Assembly: GCF_003024195.1 (NCBI RefSeq) | Contig: NZ_KZ679052.1 | Location: forward strand, 186,001-250,000 | Origin: Streptomyces dioscori | GTDB taxonomy: Bacteria; Actinomycetota; Actinomycetes; Streptomycetales; Streptomycetaceae | Direction of reading: 5' to 3' | Length of the DNA: 64,000 nucleotides | In this document: piece after piece, positions 53,592-61,776 of the stretch | Position numbering within the stretch: position 1 is the first letter of the stretch | Layout: each line of letters opens with the position of its first letter | Position numbers and translations under genes: made by a program | Notes under the pieces: generated by a model | Databases searched by the model: none | The model's input: only the letters and a program-made list of their open reading frames with translations | Told to the model about the DNA's origin: nothing

Positions 53592-54737
53592 ATGCCCCAC
53601 CCCCACGTCCTGTTGTCCGCCGCCGTCTCCCTCGACGGCCGCCTGGACGACACCGGGCCCGAACGGCTGCTGCTCTCCGGCCCCGCCGACTTCGACCGGG
53701 TCGACGAGGTACGGGCCGGCTCCGACGCCATCCTGGTCGGCGCGGGCACCCTGCGCGCCGACAACCCGCGGCTCCTCGTGAACTCCGCCGAGCGCCGCGC
53801 CGCCCGGGTGGCTGCGGGGAGGTCCGCGTACCCGCTCAAGGTCACCGTCAGCGGCACCGGTGACCTGGATCCCACCGCCAACTTCTGGTCCACCGGCGGC
53901 GAGAAGGTCGTCTACACGACGGATGAGGGTGCCGTGACGGCCGCGGAGGCCCTGCGCGGGCTCGGCGTCGACGTCGTCCCCGTGGGGGCCGGGCTGGACT
54001 GGCGGGCCGTGCTCACCCACCTCCACGACGTCCGCGGTGTACGGCGGCTCATGGTCGAGGGCGGCGGCCGGGTCCACACCCAGCTCCTCCAGCAGGGCCT
54101 CGCCGACGAACTGCAGCTCGCCCTCGCGCCGCTCGTCGTGGGGCAGCCGCACGCGCCGAAGCTGTTCGGGGACGGCGACTACCCCGGCGGACCCCGCAAC
54201 CGGCTGCGGCTGATCGAGACCCGGCCCGTGGGAGACGTGGTGCTCATGCGGTACGTGCCCACCGCGCCCGGCACCGGACCCGTACCCTCCGCCGCCGACC
54301 ACCGATGGCTGGCGCTCGCCTGCGAACTCGCCGCCGAGTGTCCGCCCTCGGAGACCGCCTTCAGCGTCGGCGCGGTCGTCGTCGCGGCCGACGGCACGGA
54401 GCTGGCCCGCGGATACTCCCGCGAGTCCGACCCCGTCTCGCACGCCGAGGAGGCCGCGCTCGCCAAGATCGCGCCGGACGATCCCCGGCTTCCCGCCGCC
54501 ACGGTCTACAGCAGCCTGGAGCCCTGCGCCCGCCGCGCCTCACGGCCCGCGCCCTGCGCCCGGCTGATCCTCGACGCGGGGGTGCGCCGGGTCGTCACCG
54601 CGTGGCGCGAGCCCGACACGTTCGTGGCCGCCGCCGACGGGAACGGCCTGCTCGCGGCGGAGGGCGCCGACGTCGTCGTACTCCCGGAGCACGAGAGCGC
54701 GGCCAAGGCGCCCAACCGGCACCTGAACCGGGGCTGA
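53592..54737 (+). CDS. pyrimidine reductase-deaminase fusion in reversed RibD order
   Basis: 381 residues from ATG 53592. Residues 1-225 are the RibD_C/dihydrofolate-reductase-like reductase (LLSAAVSLDGRLDD, DAILVGAGTLRADNPRL, RLMVEGGGRVHTQLL). Residues about 235-365 are a cytidine-deaminase-like domain with the zinc signature HAE (284-286) and PCARRASRPAPC (Cys312, Cys322). Normal RibD has deaminase first and reductase second; here the order is swapped, joined by a short linker. Both active sites look intact, although the PC...C spacing is one residue longer than usual. It likely acts on the ribosylamino-pyrimidine made by the neighbouring ribA product. Confidence 0.9.
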   Translation: MPHPHVLLSAAVSLDGRLDDTGPERLLLSGPADFDRVDEVRAGSDAILVGAGTLRADNPRLLVNSAERRAARVAAGRSAYPLKVTVSGTGDLDPTANFWSTGGEKVVYTTDEGAVTAAEALRGLGVDVVPVGAGLDWRAVLTHLHDVRGVRRLMVEGGGRVHTQLLQQGLADELQLALAPLVVGQPHAPKLFGDGDYPGGPRNRLRLIETRPVGDVVLMRYVPTAPGTGPVPSAADHRWLALACELAAECPPSETAFSVGAVVVAADGTELARGYSRESDPVSHAEEAALAKIAPDDPRLPAATVYSSLEPCARRASRPAPCARLILDAGVRRVVTAWREPDTFVAAADGNGLLAAEGADVVVLPEHESAAKAPNRHLNRG

Positions 54738-54789
54738 CATCTACCGGTGTGCGCCGGGTCCCGCGAATGGCGTACAGTGGAGTCAACGA

Positions 54790-54863
54790 CGCGGGGTGGA
54801 GCAGCTCGGTAGCTCGCTGGGCTCATAACCCAGAGGTCGCAGGTTCAAATCCTGTCCCCGCTA
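54790..54863 (+). tRNA. initiator tRNA-fMet (anticodon CAT)
   Basis: 74 nt. The anticodon loop CTCATAA lies in CTGGG/CCCAG with the three G-C pairs of initiator tRNAs, and the first acceptor pair is mismatched (C1 with T72), the hallmark of formylation. The T-loop is TTCAAAT. No CCA is encoded. A -10-like TACAGT is at 54773-54778. Confidence 0.95.
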
Positions 54864-54870
54864 CTGAAGG

Positions 54871-54912
54871 CCTGAGGCCGGAATCCAATGGATTCCGGCC
54901 TCAGGTGTTTTC
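54871..54912 (+). terminator. tRNA-fMet terminator
   Basis: A 16-bp perfect stem (54871-54886 with 54890-54905) with AAT loop, then TGTTTTCC. Confidence 0.85.
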
Positions 54913-55056
54913 CGGCCCCCTATGCCGCCCCATCGCTCATGCTGTCCCGGGCGCTGTCCCGTATGCCGGCGCTCACCCGCCCGGTCCCCGTCCGCTCGCC
55001 CCGCCCCGCCGGTCCCTGAACTCTGGACGGAGCGAGTGGCCGAGGGCAGGAGACAC

Positions 55057-56190
55057 GTGATCGGGCGTCGAGCGGTCGAGCAGCGGTCGCCGGGCTCCGC
55101 CGGGTCGCAGCCGGACAAGCGGTCCGGCCTGTATCCCCGTACCCGCGCGGTCATCCGCGTGCTGCCCGCGCTGCTGATCGTCGCGGGTGTCGCCTACGAC
55201 GTCCTCACCCCGCAGTACTTCACCGCCGCTCCCTTCCTCTCGGCCGCCTCGCTCGTCGCCGCGCCCCTGCTGTCGCTCGGCGCCACCGTGTGGACGGGCA
55301 TCGCGGGGACGGCGGCCATGGTCCTCGTCACCCTGCGGTTCGCCGTCGACGCGAGCGGGATCACCGAGATCGCCACCGTGGCCGTCGTGGCCTGCCTCGC
55401 CGTCGTCATCAACCGGCTCGTGAGCCTCGGCAACGCCCGCCTCGCCTCCGCCCACGAGATCGCCGAGGCCGCCCAGCGAGCCGTCCTGCCCGAACCCGCC
55501 GCGCGGACCGGCGGCCTCGACCTCGCGGTCCGTTACGTGGCCGCGCAGACCGACGCCCTCATCGGCGGCGACCTCTACGCCGTGCAGGACACCCCGCACG
55601 GCGTACGGCTCGTCGTGGGTGATGTGAGAGGGAAAGGCATGGGCGCGGTCGCCGCCGTGGCCGTCGTCATCGGGGCCTTCCGGGAGGCCGCCGAACAGGA
55701 GAGCACCCTGGAGGCGGTCGCCCAGCGGCTGGAACGGTCGCTGATGCGCGAGGGCGTGCGGCGCGACAGCGTCGAGGTCTTCGAGGGCTTCATCACCGCC
55801 GTGCTCGCCGAGATCCCGCACGGCGCCCAGCGCGTACGCCTCGTCAACCGCGGTCATCCCGGACCGCTCCTGCTGCGCGGCGACGGAACCGTACGCACGC
55901 TCGCCGCGGCGGAACCCGCGCTGCCGCTCGGGATGGGCGACCTGGGCGCCTGGCCCGACCGTGCGCAGGAGGAGGACTTCCTGGGCGGATCCATGCTGCT
56001 CTTCCACACGGACGGGCTGTCCGAGGCCCGGGACGAGCGGGGTGTGTTCTTCGATCCGGTGGCACGGCTGTCGGGGCGGGAGTTCGCCGGGCCCGACGCG
56101 CTGCTCGCCGAGCTGGTGGACGAGGTGTTCCGGTACACCGGGGGCGGCGGTACGGACGACATGGCGCTGCTCGCCGTCCGGCGGCCGTGA
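55057..56190 (+). CDS. membrane PP2C/SpoIIE-type protein phosphatase
   Basis: 377 residues from GTG 55057, with AGGAG ahead. Three hydrophobic helices (about 30-130) are followed by a linker helix and a SpoIIE-like PP2C domain: AQRAVLPEPAARTGGLDLAVRYVAAQTDALIGGDLYAV, then LVVGDVRGKGMGAVAAVAVVIGAFREAA, NRGHPGPLLLRGDGTV, LLFHTDGLSEARD and TDDMALLAVRRP. The metal Asp residues (GGDLY, GDVRGKG, TDGL, TDD) are present. It has no PAS or GAF sensor. Streptomyces have many such phosphatases acting on anti-sigma antagonists; the partner is unknown. Confidence 0.92.
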   Translation: MIGRRAVEQRSPGSAGSQPDKRSGLYPRTRAVIRVLPALLIVAGVAYDVLTPQYFTAAPFLSAASLVAAPLLSLGATVWTGIAGTAAMVLVTLRFAVDASGITEIATVAVVACLAVVINRLVSLGNARLASAHEIAEAAQRAVLPEPAARTGGLDLAVRYVAAQTDALIGGDLYAVQDTPHGVRLVVGDVRGKGMGAVAAVAVVIGAFREAAEQESTLEAVAQRLERSLMREGVRRDSVEVFEGFITAVLAEIPHGAQRVRLVNRGHPGPLLLRGDGTVRTLAAAEPALPLGMGDLGAWPDRAQEEDFLGGSMLLFHTDGLSEARDERGVFFDPVARLSGREFAGPDALLAELVDEVFRYTGGGGTDDMALLAVRRP

Positions 56191-56462
56191 GGGCGTCGGG
56201 GCATCTTCCCGGACCTCTCCGCACCTATATCACCTGCAGTAGTCGAACGACGCCCCTGCGCATAACAACTGACGCACCATCAACAAAAGTGGTCCCTGTG
56301 AATGGCGATCAACTCGCCCGATTTACCCCGCTCCCAGCGTTTAAGTCCAGGCCAGGACCCGTAACGATCATCAGGAACAGCTTGGAATCCGGTGCCTGAG
56401 TCTATTAACGTTCGATAACGCAGCGCGGTGTCCCAGCCGTCACAAGAGACGGCTCCGTGCGC

Positions 56463-56606
56463 ACGCGCCGAATCCCGCAAGGGAACCGGGGAACCACCTA
56501 CATGGGGTGAATCGCGTGTCTTTCGTGGTGGTGAACACCGCGGTTGACGCGCGTAGGAGACCTTCCTGCTCCGAACCCGTCAGCTAACCCGGTAGGCGAG
56601 AAGGAA
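56463..56606 (+). ncRNA. ydaO/yuaA-type c-di-AMP riboswitch
   Basis: The conserved blocks occur in order: ACGCGCCGAATCC, GGGAACCGGGGAACCACC, ATGGGGTGAATC, GTAGGAGACC and finally CCGAACCCGTCAGCTAACCC followed by GGTAGGCG. The last block is the family hallmark. It lies 20 bp upstream of an M23 peptidase gene. In Streptomyces, ydaO riboswitches precede cell-wall hydrolase genes such as rpfA and lower expression when c-di-AMP binds (established for rpfA). Outer ends are approximate. The 270 bp upstream of it hold a possible -10 GATAAC near 56413 and no gene. Confidence 0.9.
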
Positions 56607-56624
56607 GGAAAGGAGCGCGCCCAC

Positions 56625-57674
56625 GTGGCGTTCAACAGGCCTGCCCCCACCCCGTCGTTCATACCGGACGAGGTGACGGGAGAGACCTCGGGCGACAAGA
56701 AGCCCGACACCTTCGCCTTCGGCGCCCGCAGGGACGACGAGCCCTGGGAGCCCTGGAATCCCAGCGCCGACACCGTCGTTCCCGTCCGCGGCAAGCACCG
56801 CGTCGCCAAGCAGCGTGGCGGGGGACTCGCCCGCAGCTCCACCGTTCTGGGCGTCGGCGTCATCGCCGCCGTCGGCGCGGGCGGCATGGCCTCCGCGCAG
56901 ACCGGCAAGCCGCCGGTGTCGATCTCGATCCCCGACCTGCCGAACGTCGGCTCGCTGATCTCCGACGAAGAGGCCCCCGAGGGTTCCAGCACGGCGCTCA
57001 CCGCCGCGGGACTCACCCAGGCCGACGCCGAGGAGGGCAACGCCGACGCCGGCGAGGCCCTGCGCTCGCGCATCATGCTCCAGGCCGAACTCCAGCAGGA
57101 CCAGGTCGACCGCGAGGCCCAGGCCGCCGCGGAGGCCGCCGCCGCGAAGAAGGCCGCCACGCTCGCGGCCAAGGAGCAGGACGCGGCGAAGGCCAAGGCC
57201 GCCGCCGCGAAGGAGAAGAAGGAGCAGGAGGCCAAGGCGAAGGCCGAGGCCGCGCGCCTCGCCGAGCTGGCCAAGCAGTTCACACTGCCCACCTCCTCGT
57301 ACACGATCACCTCCACCTTCGGGCAGTCCGGCTCGCTGTGGTCCTCCGGTCAGCACACGGGTCTGGACTTCGCCGCTCCCACGGGTACCCCGATCAAGGC
57401 CGTTCACAGCGGCACGATCACCGAGGCCGGCTGGAGCGGCTCGTACGGCTACCGCACGGTCCTTACGCTCGACGACGGTACGGAGCTCTGGTACGCCCAC
57501 CAGTCGTCGATCGGCGTCAGTGTCGGGCAGAAGGTCAGCACGGGCGATGTCATCGGGCGCGTGGGTGCCACCGGCAACGTCACCGGGGCGCACCTCCACC
57601 TGGAGGTCCACACGGCCGGCGGCAGCGGGATCGACCCGATGTCATGGCTGCGCGGCAAGGGCCTCAACCCGTAA
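56625..57674 (+). CDS. M23 family cell-wall endopeptidase
   Basis: 349 residues from GTG 56625, nine bases after AAGGAG; the open frame upstream lies inside the riboswitch. The N-terminal region is disordered, with a basic patch (VRGKHRVAKQRGG) before a hydrophobic segment (about 68-90, STVLGVGVIAAVGAGGMASA) acting as signal or anchor. An Ala/Lys/Glu-rich coiled coil covers about 140-225. The LytM/M23 domain (about 235-345) has HTGLDFAAPTGTPI and GAHLHLEVH, which supply the zinc His-Asp-His set and catalytic His. It cuts peptidoglycan peptide bridges during growth or germination. A terminator follows. Confidence 0.93.
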   Translation: MAFNRPAPTPSFIPDEVTGETSGDKKPDTFAFGARRDDEPWEPWNPSADTVVPVRGKHRVAKQRGGGLARSSTVLGVGVIAAVGAGGMASAQTGKPPVSISIPDLPNVGSLISDEEAPEGSSTALTAAGLTQADAEEGNADAGEALRSRIMLQAELQQDQVDREAQAAAEAAAAKKAATLAAKEQDAAKAKAAAAKEKKEQEAKAKAEAARLAELAKQFTLPTSSYTITSTFGQSGSLWSSGQHTGLDFAAPTGTPIKAVHSGTITEAGWSGSYGYRTVLTLDDGTELWYAHQSSIGVSVGQKVSTGDVIGRVGATGNVTGAHLHLEVHTAGGSGIDPMSWLRGKGLNP

Positions 57675-57726
57675 ACCGCCTGGCGGCGGGCGACCCCACT
57701 CCCACTGACACGAACCAGAAAAAGCT

Positions 57727-57758
57727 GACGCGCGCGTCCGGGTGACGCGCGCGTCTTT
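57727..57758 (+). terminator. M23 gene terminator
   Basis: Two GACGCGCGCGTC units, each itself palindromic, form a 12-bp stem with CGGGT loop, followed by TTT. Confidence 0.8.
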
Positions 57759-57763
57759 GCTTT

Positions 57764-57810
57764 CAGGGGCGCGGGGAACTGCGTGACCAGCCACGGACGG
57801 CCCGCAGCGG
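57764..57810 (+). repeat. single intergenic repeat copy
   Basis: CAGGGGCGCGGGGAACTGCG followed by TGACCAGCCACGGACG and CCCGCAGCGG, directly after the M23 terminator and before the convergent prsW gene. Confidence 0.85.
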
Positions 57811-57821
57811 ACCGTGGCGCG

Positions 57822-59114
57822 TCAGGTTCGGTACGGGTTGTACGCCGGGTAAGGGGGCGGATACCCGTACCCCGCCACCGGCCACGGCACAGGCGCCGGC
57901 GCAGTCGCCCGCGCCGCATACGCCAACGCCGGCCGAGCCGGCTCCCGCCGAGCCCACAGCTCGTGCAGCAACTCCCGCTCCCGCACGGCGAAGTCCGCCC
58001 CCGCCCGGCCACGGCGCCCCCGGTGACGCAGGAACGCCAGCGACGTCGCGTACGCCTCGTACTCCGCCACCGCCCGCCCCGCGTCCCGCCCGCCATGATG
58101 CGTGGCGTACTCCCGCGCCAGCCGCCGCGCCTTCATCGAGCCGAGGACGAACGGCTCGGGCGCGGCCAGCCACCCCGCCACGGCGTACGAGGGAAGCTCC
58201 GTGCGGACCGTGCCGAGTTCGCGCTGGCGCGTCCAGACGGCCAGCCAGGTCAGCAGCCCGAAGGACGGGACCATGAAGGCCCCGTACACCGCGAAGAAGC
58301 CGTACTCGCCGAACGCCGACGAGCCGTTCCACATCGCGTGCATGCCCATCGCGAGCAGCAGTCCGGTCAGGGGCAGCAGGACGCGCCGCACCTGGTGGCG
58401 GTCGGCCGAGAGCGCCGCGATGCCGAAGCCGATGCCCGTCAGCACGGTGAACAGCGGATGCGCGAAGGGCGACATGATCACGCGTACGAAGAAGGTCGCG
58501 GCGGTGACGGAGAAGATGCCCGTGTCTCCGGTGAGCTGGTCCGTGCCGAACGCCGTGCCCAGATAGAGGATGTTCTCGGTGAACGCGAAGCCGGTCGCCG
58601 TGACGCCCGCTATCACCACGCCGTCGACGATCCCCGTGAAGTCCCGTCTGCGGAACAGGAAGACGAGCAGGACCGCCGCCGCCTTCGCCGACTCCTCGAC
58701 GATCGGCGCTATCACCGTCGCGCCGAGGGTGTCCGCGTGGGACGGGTCCGCCGTGGCCGTCGCTATCCACTGCGTCGCGAAACTGTTGGCGACGATGGCT
58801 ATCAGCGCGGCCGCGCAGGCGCCCCACGCGAAGGAGAACAGCAGGTTTCTCCAGGGGCCCGGATCGACCCTGTCCAGCCATCGGAACGCCGCGACGAGCA
58901 GGGGTACGGGGAAAATGGCGAGGCCGAGGCCCACCAGGAAGCCCTCCGTGCCGGTCTGTTTGCGGACGAGGGCCAGGATGACCAGGCCGGACAGGGCGAG
59001 CAGGGTGGTCAGCGCGGCGTAACGCACCCACGTGCGCTGCCACCAGTGCGCGTGCCGACGGGCGCCTCCGGCGGGCAGGCCGGGGGGTGTCGGGGGTGGG
59101 GGGCTGGTGGCCAT
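57822..59114 (-). CDS. PrsW-family intramembrane metalloprotease
   Basis: 430 residues with about eight or nine helices. The PrsW motifs are complete: EESAK (140-144), FAFTEN with Glu180, SPFAHPLFT and GMHAMWNG. The C-terminal part after about residue 330 is cytoplasmic (MKARRLAREYATHHGG) and ends in Pro/Tyr repeats (GYPPPYPAYNPY). PrsW in Bacillus starts the cleavage of anti-sigma factor RsiW; the target here is unknown. ATG 59114 has no ribosome site, and TAGGGT ends seven bases upstream, so the mRNA is probably leaderless. Confidence 0.92.
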   Translation of the reverse strand: MATSPPPPTPPGLPAGGARRHAHWWQRTWVRYAALTTLLALSGLVILALVRKQTGTEGFLVGLGLAIFPVPLLVAAFRWLDRVDPGPWRNLLFSFAWGACAAALIAIVANSFATQWIATATADPSHADTLGATVIAPIVEESAKAAAVLLVFLFRRRDFTGIVDGVVIAGVTATGFAFTENILYLGTAFGTDQLTGDTGIFSVTAATFFVRVIMSPFAHPLFTVLTGIGFGIAALSADRHQVRRVLLPLTGLLLAMGMHAMWNGSSAFGEYGFFAVYGAFMVPSFGLLTWLAVWTRQRELGTVRTELPSYAVAGWLAAPEPFVLGSMKARRLAREYATHHGGRDAGRAVAEYEAYATSLAFLRHRGRRGRAGADFAVRERELLHELWARREPARPALAYAARATAPAPVPWPVAGYGYPPPYPAYNPYRT

Positions 59115-59183
59115 GACAAAAACCCTAACGAGGGAGGGGCTTGGCCCGCGAGAGCGCCCCGTCCCGGTGGGTGGGGGCGGGGC

Positions 59184-59999
59184 TCAGGCGCCCGTGCTGT
59201 CCGTACCGCTGTCCGTTCTGCCATTGCTGTCCGTGCCATGCGGTACGCGGCGGAACAGGAGATCGTTCACCACGTGGCCCTTGTCCAGGCCCTGGGCCTC
59301 GAAACGGGTCAGCGGGCGGAAGTCGGGACGCGGCGCGTAACCGTTGTCGGGCCGGGTGTTCTCGAAGTCCGGGTGCGCGGAGAGAACGTCCAGCATGACT
59401 TCGGCGTACGGCTCCCAGTCCGTCGCGCAGTGCAGCAGCGCGCCGGGCCGCAGGCGGGACGCGGCGAGCGTGAGGAACTCCGGCTGGATCAGGCGCCGCT
59501 TGTGGTGGCGCTTCTTGGGCCAGGGGTCCGGGAAGTAGACGCGCAGGCCGGCGAGGGAGTCCGGGGTCAGCATCTCGCGGAGCAGGATGATCGCGTCGCC
59601 GTTGGCCACGCGGATGTTGGACAGGCCGGCCCGGTCCGCGAGGTTCAGCAGGTTGCCCTGGCCGGGGGTGTGGACGTCCACGGCGAGGATGCCGGTGTCC
59701 GGGGCCGCGGCGGCCATCCGGGCGGTCGCCTCGCCCATGCCGAAGCCGATCTCCAGGACGACGGGGAGGTCGGCCGCGAAGAGTTCGGCGAGGTCGAGGG
59801 TGCGCTGCCCGTCGATGTCCAGGCCCCACTTGGGCCAGAGACGCTCCAGCGCGTCCGCCTGGCCCTGGGTGACGCGGCTGCGGCGGGGCTGGAAGCTGCG
59901 GATCCGTCGCTCGAAGTGCGAGCCTGCCGGGTCGGGCTGGGGGCCGTCGGGGAAGCGGGGTTCGTTTCTGGGGCGGGGGGTTCTGGATGAGTCAGACAC
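59184..59999 (-). CDS. trmB: tRNA (guanine-N7-)-methyltransferase
   Basis: 271 residues from GTG 59999. It makes m7G46 in tRNA with SAM. The SAM motif is LEIGFGMGEATARMA and the family signature is YFPDPWPKKRHHKRRLIQPEFL. The C-terminal TDWEPYAEVMLDVL and PLTRFEAQG fit TrmB. The N-terminal 45 residues are extra, Arg/Pro-rich, as in other actinobacteria. TAAAAT lies nine bases before the GTG with no ribosome site, so the leader is very short or absent. Confidence 0.95.
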   Translation of the reverse strand: MSDSSRTPRPRNEPRFPDGPQPDPAGSHFERRIRSFQPRRSRVTQGQADALERLWPKWGLDIDGQRTLDLAELFAADLPVVLEIGFGMGEATARMAAAAPDTGILAVDVHTPGQGNLLNLADRAGLSNIRVANGDAIILLREMLTPDSLAGLRVYFPDPWPKKRHHKRRLIQPEFLTLAASRLRPGALLHCATDWEPYAEVMLDVLSAHPDFENTRPDNGYAPRPDFRPLTRFEAQGLDKGHVVNDLLFRRVPHGTDSNGRTDSGTDSTGA

Positions 60000-60230
60000 A
60001 GTGGGTCGATTTTACGGGTCGGGTGCGGGTGAGGGTGAGGGTGCGGGTCCCTTGCCGGTCCGTGGCGGGTGGGTGCGGGGCCGGTCCGTCGTGGGTCGGG
60101 GCCGTGCCGGTACGTCGAGTCCGCCGCCCCCGGGCATACGGAACTCTGCTGACAGGGCAGGCCTCGTTCGGAAGGGCTACGCGGCGGACTGCGACGTACC
60201 GGCACGGCCCCTCGCGTGCGCTGTCGCCGG

Positions 60231-61442
60231 TCAGGCGGCTGCCAGGGCCTTGAGGGCTCGCTGGGCCACCTCCCGGCCGATGGGGAGGGAGGCCGTGGCC
60301 GCGGGGGAGGGGGCGTTGAGTACGTGGACCGTGCGGGGGCCCTCCTGGATCAGGAAGTCGTCGACCAGGGTGCCGTCGCGCAGGACCGCCTGGGCCCGGA
60401 CGCCCGCGGGGGTCGGGATCAGGTCGTCCGAGGTGATGGCGGGGAGCAGGCGGCGGACCGCGCGGGTGAAGGCGGCCTTGGACAGCGAGCGGTGCAGTTC
60501 TCCGGTGCCGTAGCGCCAGTGGCGGCGGGCTATCTGCCAGGAACCGGGCCAGGCGAGGGTCGAGCCCAGTTCGCGCGGGCGGACCGTTCGCCAGTCGTAG
60601 CCCTCGCGGGCCAGGGCCGGGACCGCGTTCGGGCCGACGTGGACGCTGCCGTCGATGCCGCGGGTGAGGTGCACCCCGAGGAAGGGGAACGCGGGGTCGG
60701 GGACGGGGTAGACGAGGCCACGGACCAGGTCGGGGCGGGCGAGGGTGTAGTACTCACCGCGGAAGGGGACGATCCGCATGTTCGGTTCGTCGCCCGCGAG
60801 GCGGGCGATCTCGTCGCAGTGGAGACCGGCGCAGTTGACCAGGACACGGGCACGGACGACCGTGCCGTCGTCCGTGCGGACGGCCACACCGAGGTCGGGG
60901 CGGCGGTCGATGTACGCGGCCTTCGTGCCGTACCGGATCAGGGCGCCGGAGGCGTTCGCGAGGTGTCCGGCCACGGCGGCGTAGTCGCACACCCCGGTGG
61001 TGGAGACGTGGATGGCGGCGAGGCCCCGTACCTCGGGCTCGTACTCCTCGATCTGGGGGGCGCCCAGCTCCCGTACCGGAATGCCGTTCTCCCGGCCTCG
61101 CTGGACGAGAGCGTGCAGACGGGGGAGCTCGTCCCGCTCGGTGGCGACGATCAGCTTGCCGGTCACCGCGTGCGCGATGTCGTACTCGGCGCAGAACTTG
61201 ACCATCTCGGCCGCGCCGCGCGCCGCGAACTGTGCCTTGAGGGAACCCGGGCGGTAGTAGATCCCGCTGTGGATGACTCCGCTGTTGCGTCCCGTCTGGT
61301 GCCGGGCCGGGCCGGGCTCCTTCTCCAGCACGGTCACGCGCGTGCCCGGTGCGGCACGCGTGATCGCATACGCCGTCGACAGACCGACGATCCCGCCGCC
61401 GATCACCAGCACGTCACAGTCGTAAGCGATCTCCCGCACCAT
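60231..61442 (-). CDS. lhgO: L-2-hydroxyglutarate oxidase
   Basis: 403 residues from ATG 61442, with GGAGGT ahead. FAD-dependent, DAO family: DVLVIGGGIVGLSTAYAI is the dinucleotide fold, HQTGRNSGVIHSGIYYRPGSLKA and CAGLHCDEIARLAG are typical of LhgO, as are VPFRGEYYTL and FLGVHLTRGIDGSVHVGPNA. It oxidises L-2-hydroxyglutarate to 2-oxoglutarate, passing electrons to the membrane. It is monocistronic; a spacer of about 230 bp with GGGTGC-type runs separates it from trmB. Confidence 0.93.
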   Translation of the reverse strand: MVREIAYDCDVLVIGGGIVGLSTAYAITRAAPGTRVTVLEKEPGPARHQTGRNSGVIHSGIYYRPGSLKAQFAARGAAEMVKFCAEYDIAHAVTGKLIVATERDELPRLHALVQRGRENGIPVRELGAPQIEEYEPEVRGLAAIHVSTTGVCDYAAVAGHLANASGALIRYGTKAAYIDRRPDLGVAVRTDDGTVVRARVLVNCAGLHCDEIARLAGDEPNMRIVPFRGEYYTLARPDLVRGLVYPVPDPAFPFLGVHLTRGIDGSVHVGPNAVPALAREGYDWRTVRPRELGSTLAWPGSWQIARRHWRYGTGELHRSLSKAAFTRAVRRLLPAITSDDLIPTPAGVRAQAVLRDGTLVDDFLIQEGPRTVHVLNAPSPAATASLPIGREVAQRALKALAAA

Positions 61443-61621
61443 CCGCCCGCCCACCTCCACCTCTCCGACTCCCACCTCCGATAGTGCACTGCGCCACTGA
61501 CAACCCCCTCAAACCAACATTCCAGCCGAACCAAACCAAACACCGACCCGATCAGACACGGGGGGAGGGAGAGGGGGCACGACCGGGTGCCGGGTAACGG
61601 TTCGGGCCGGGGGCGGCCCTT

Positions 61622-61739
61622 CAGGGGCGCGGGGAACTGCGCGACCGGCCACAGCGCACCCGCAGCGACAAGACGCCCGCAGACGCGGCTTTTAGGGGCG
61701 CGGGGAACTGCGCGACCAGCCACAGCGGACCCGCACCCC
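61622..61739 (+). repeat. two intergenic repeat copies
   Basis: Copies at about 61622-61668 and 61692-61739. Both share the variant tail CGACC(G/A)GCCACAGCG(C/G)ACCCGCA, so they look like a recent tandem pair. They lie between lhgO and the NsdA-like gene. Confidence 0.85.
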
Positions 61740-61776
61740 CGCAACCCCCTCAGCCTCGCAGGGAGCTGCAAACGAC

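Noticed and set aside
49493..54863. Complete integrative element with tRNA att sites
   Set aside because: No integrase, replication or transfer gene, and no second copy of the tRNA-Lys 3' end was found.
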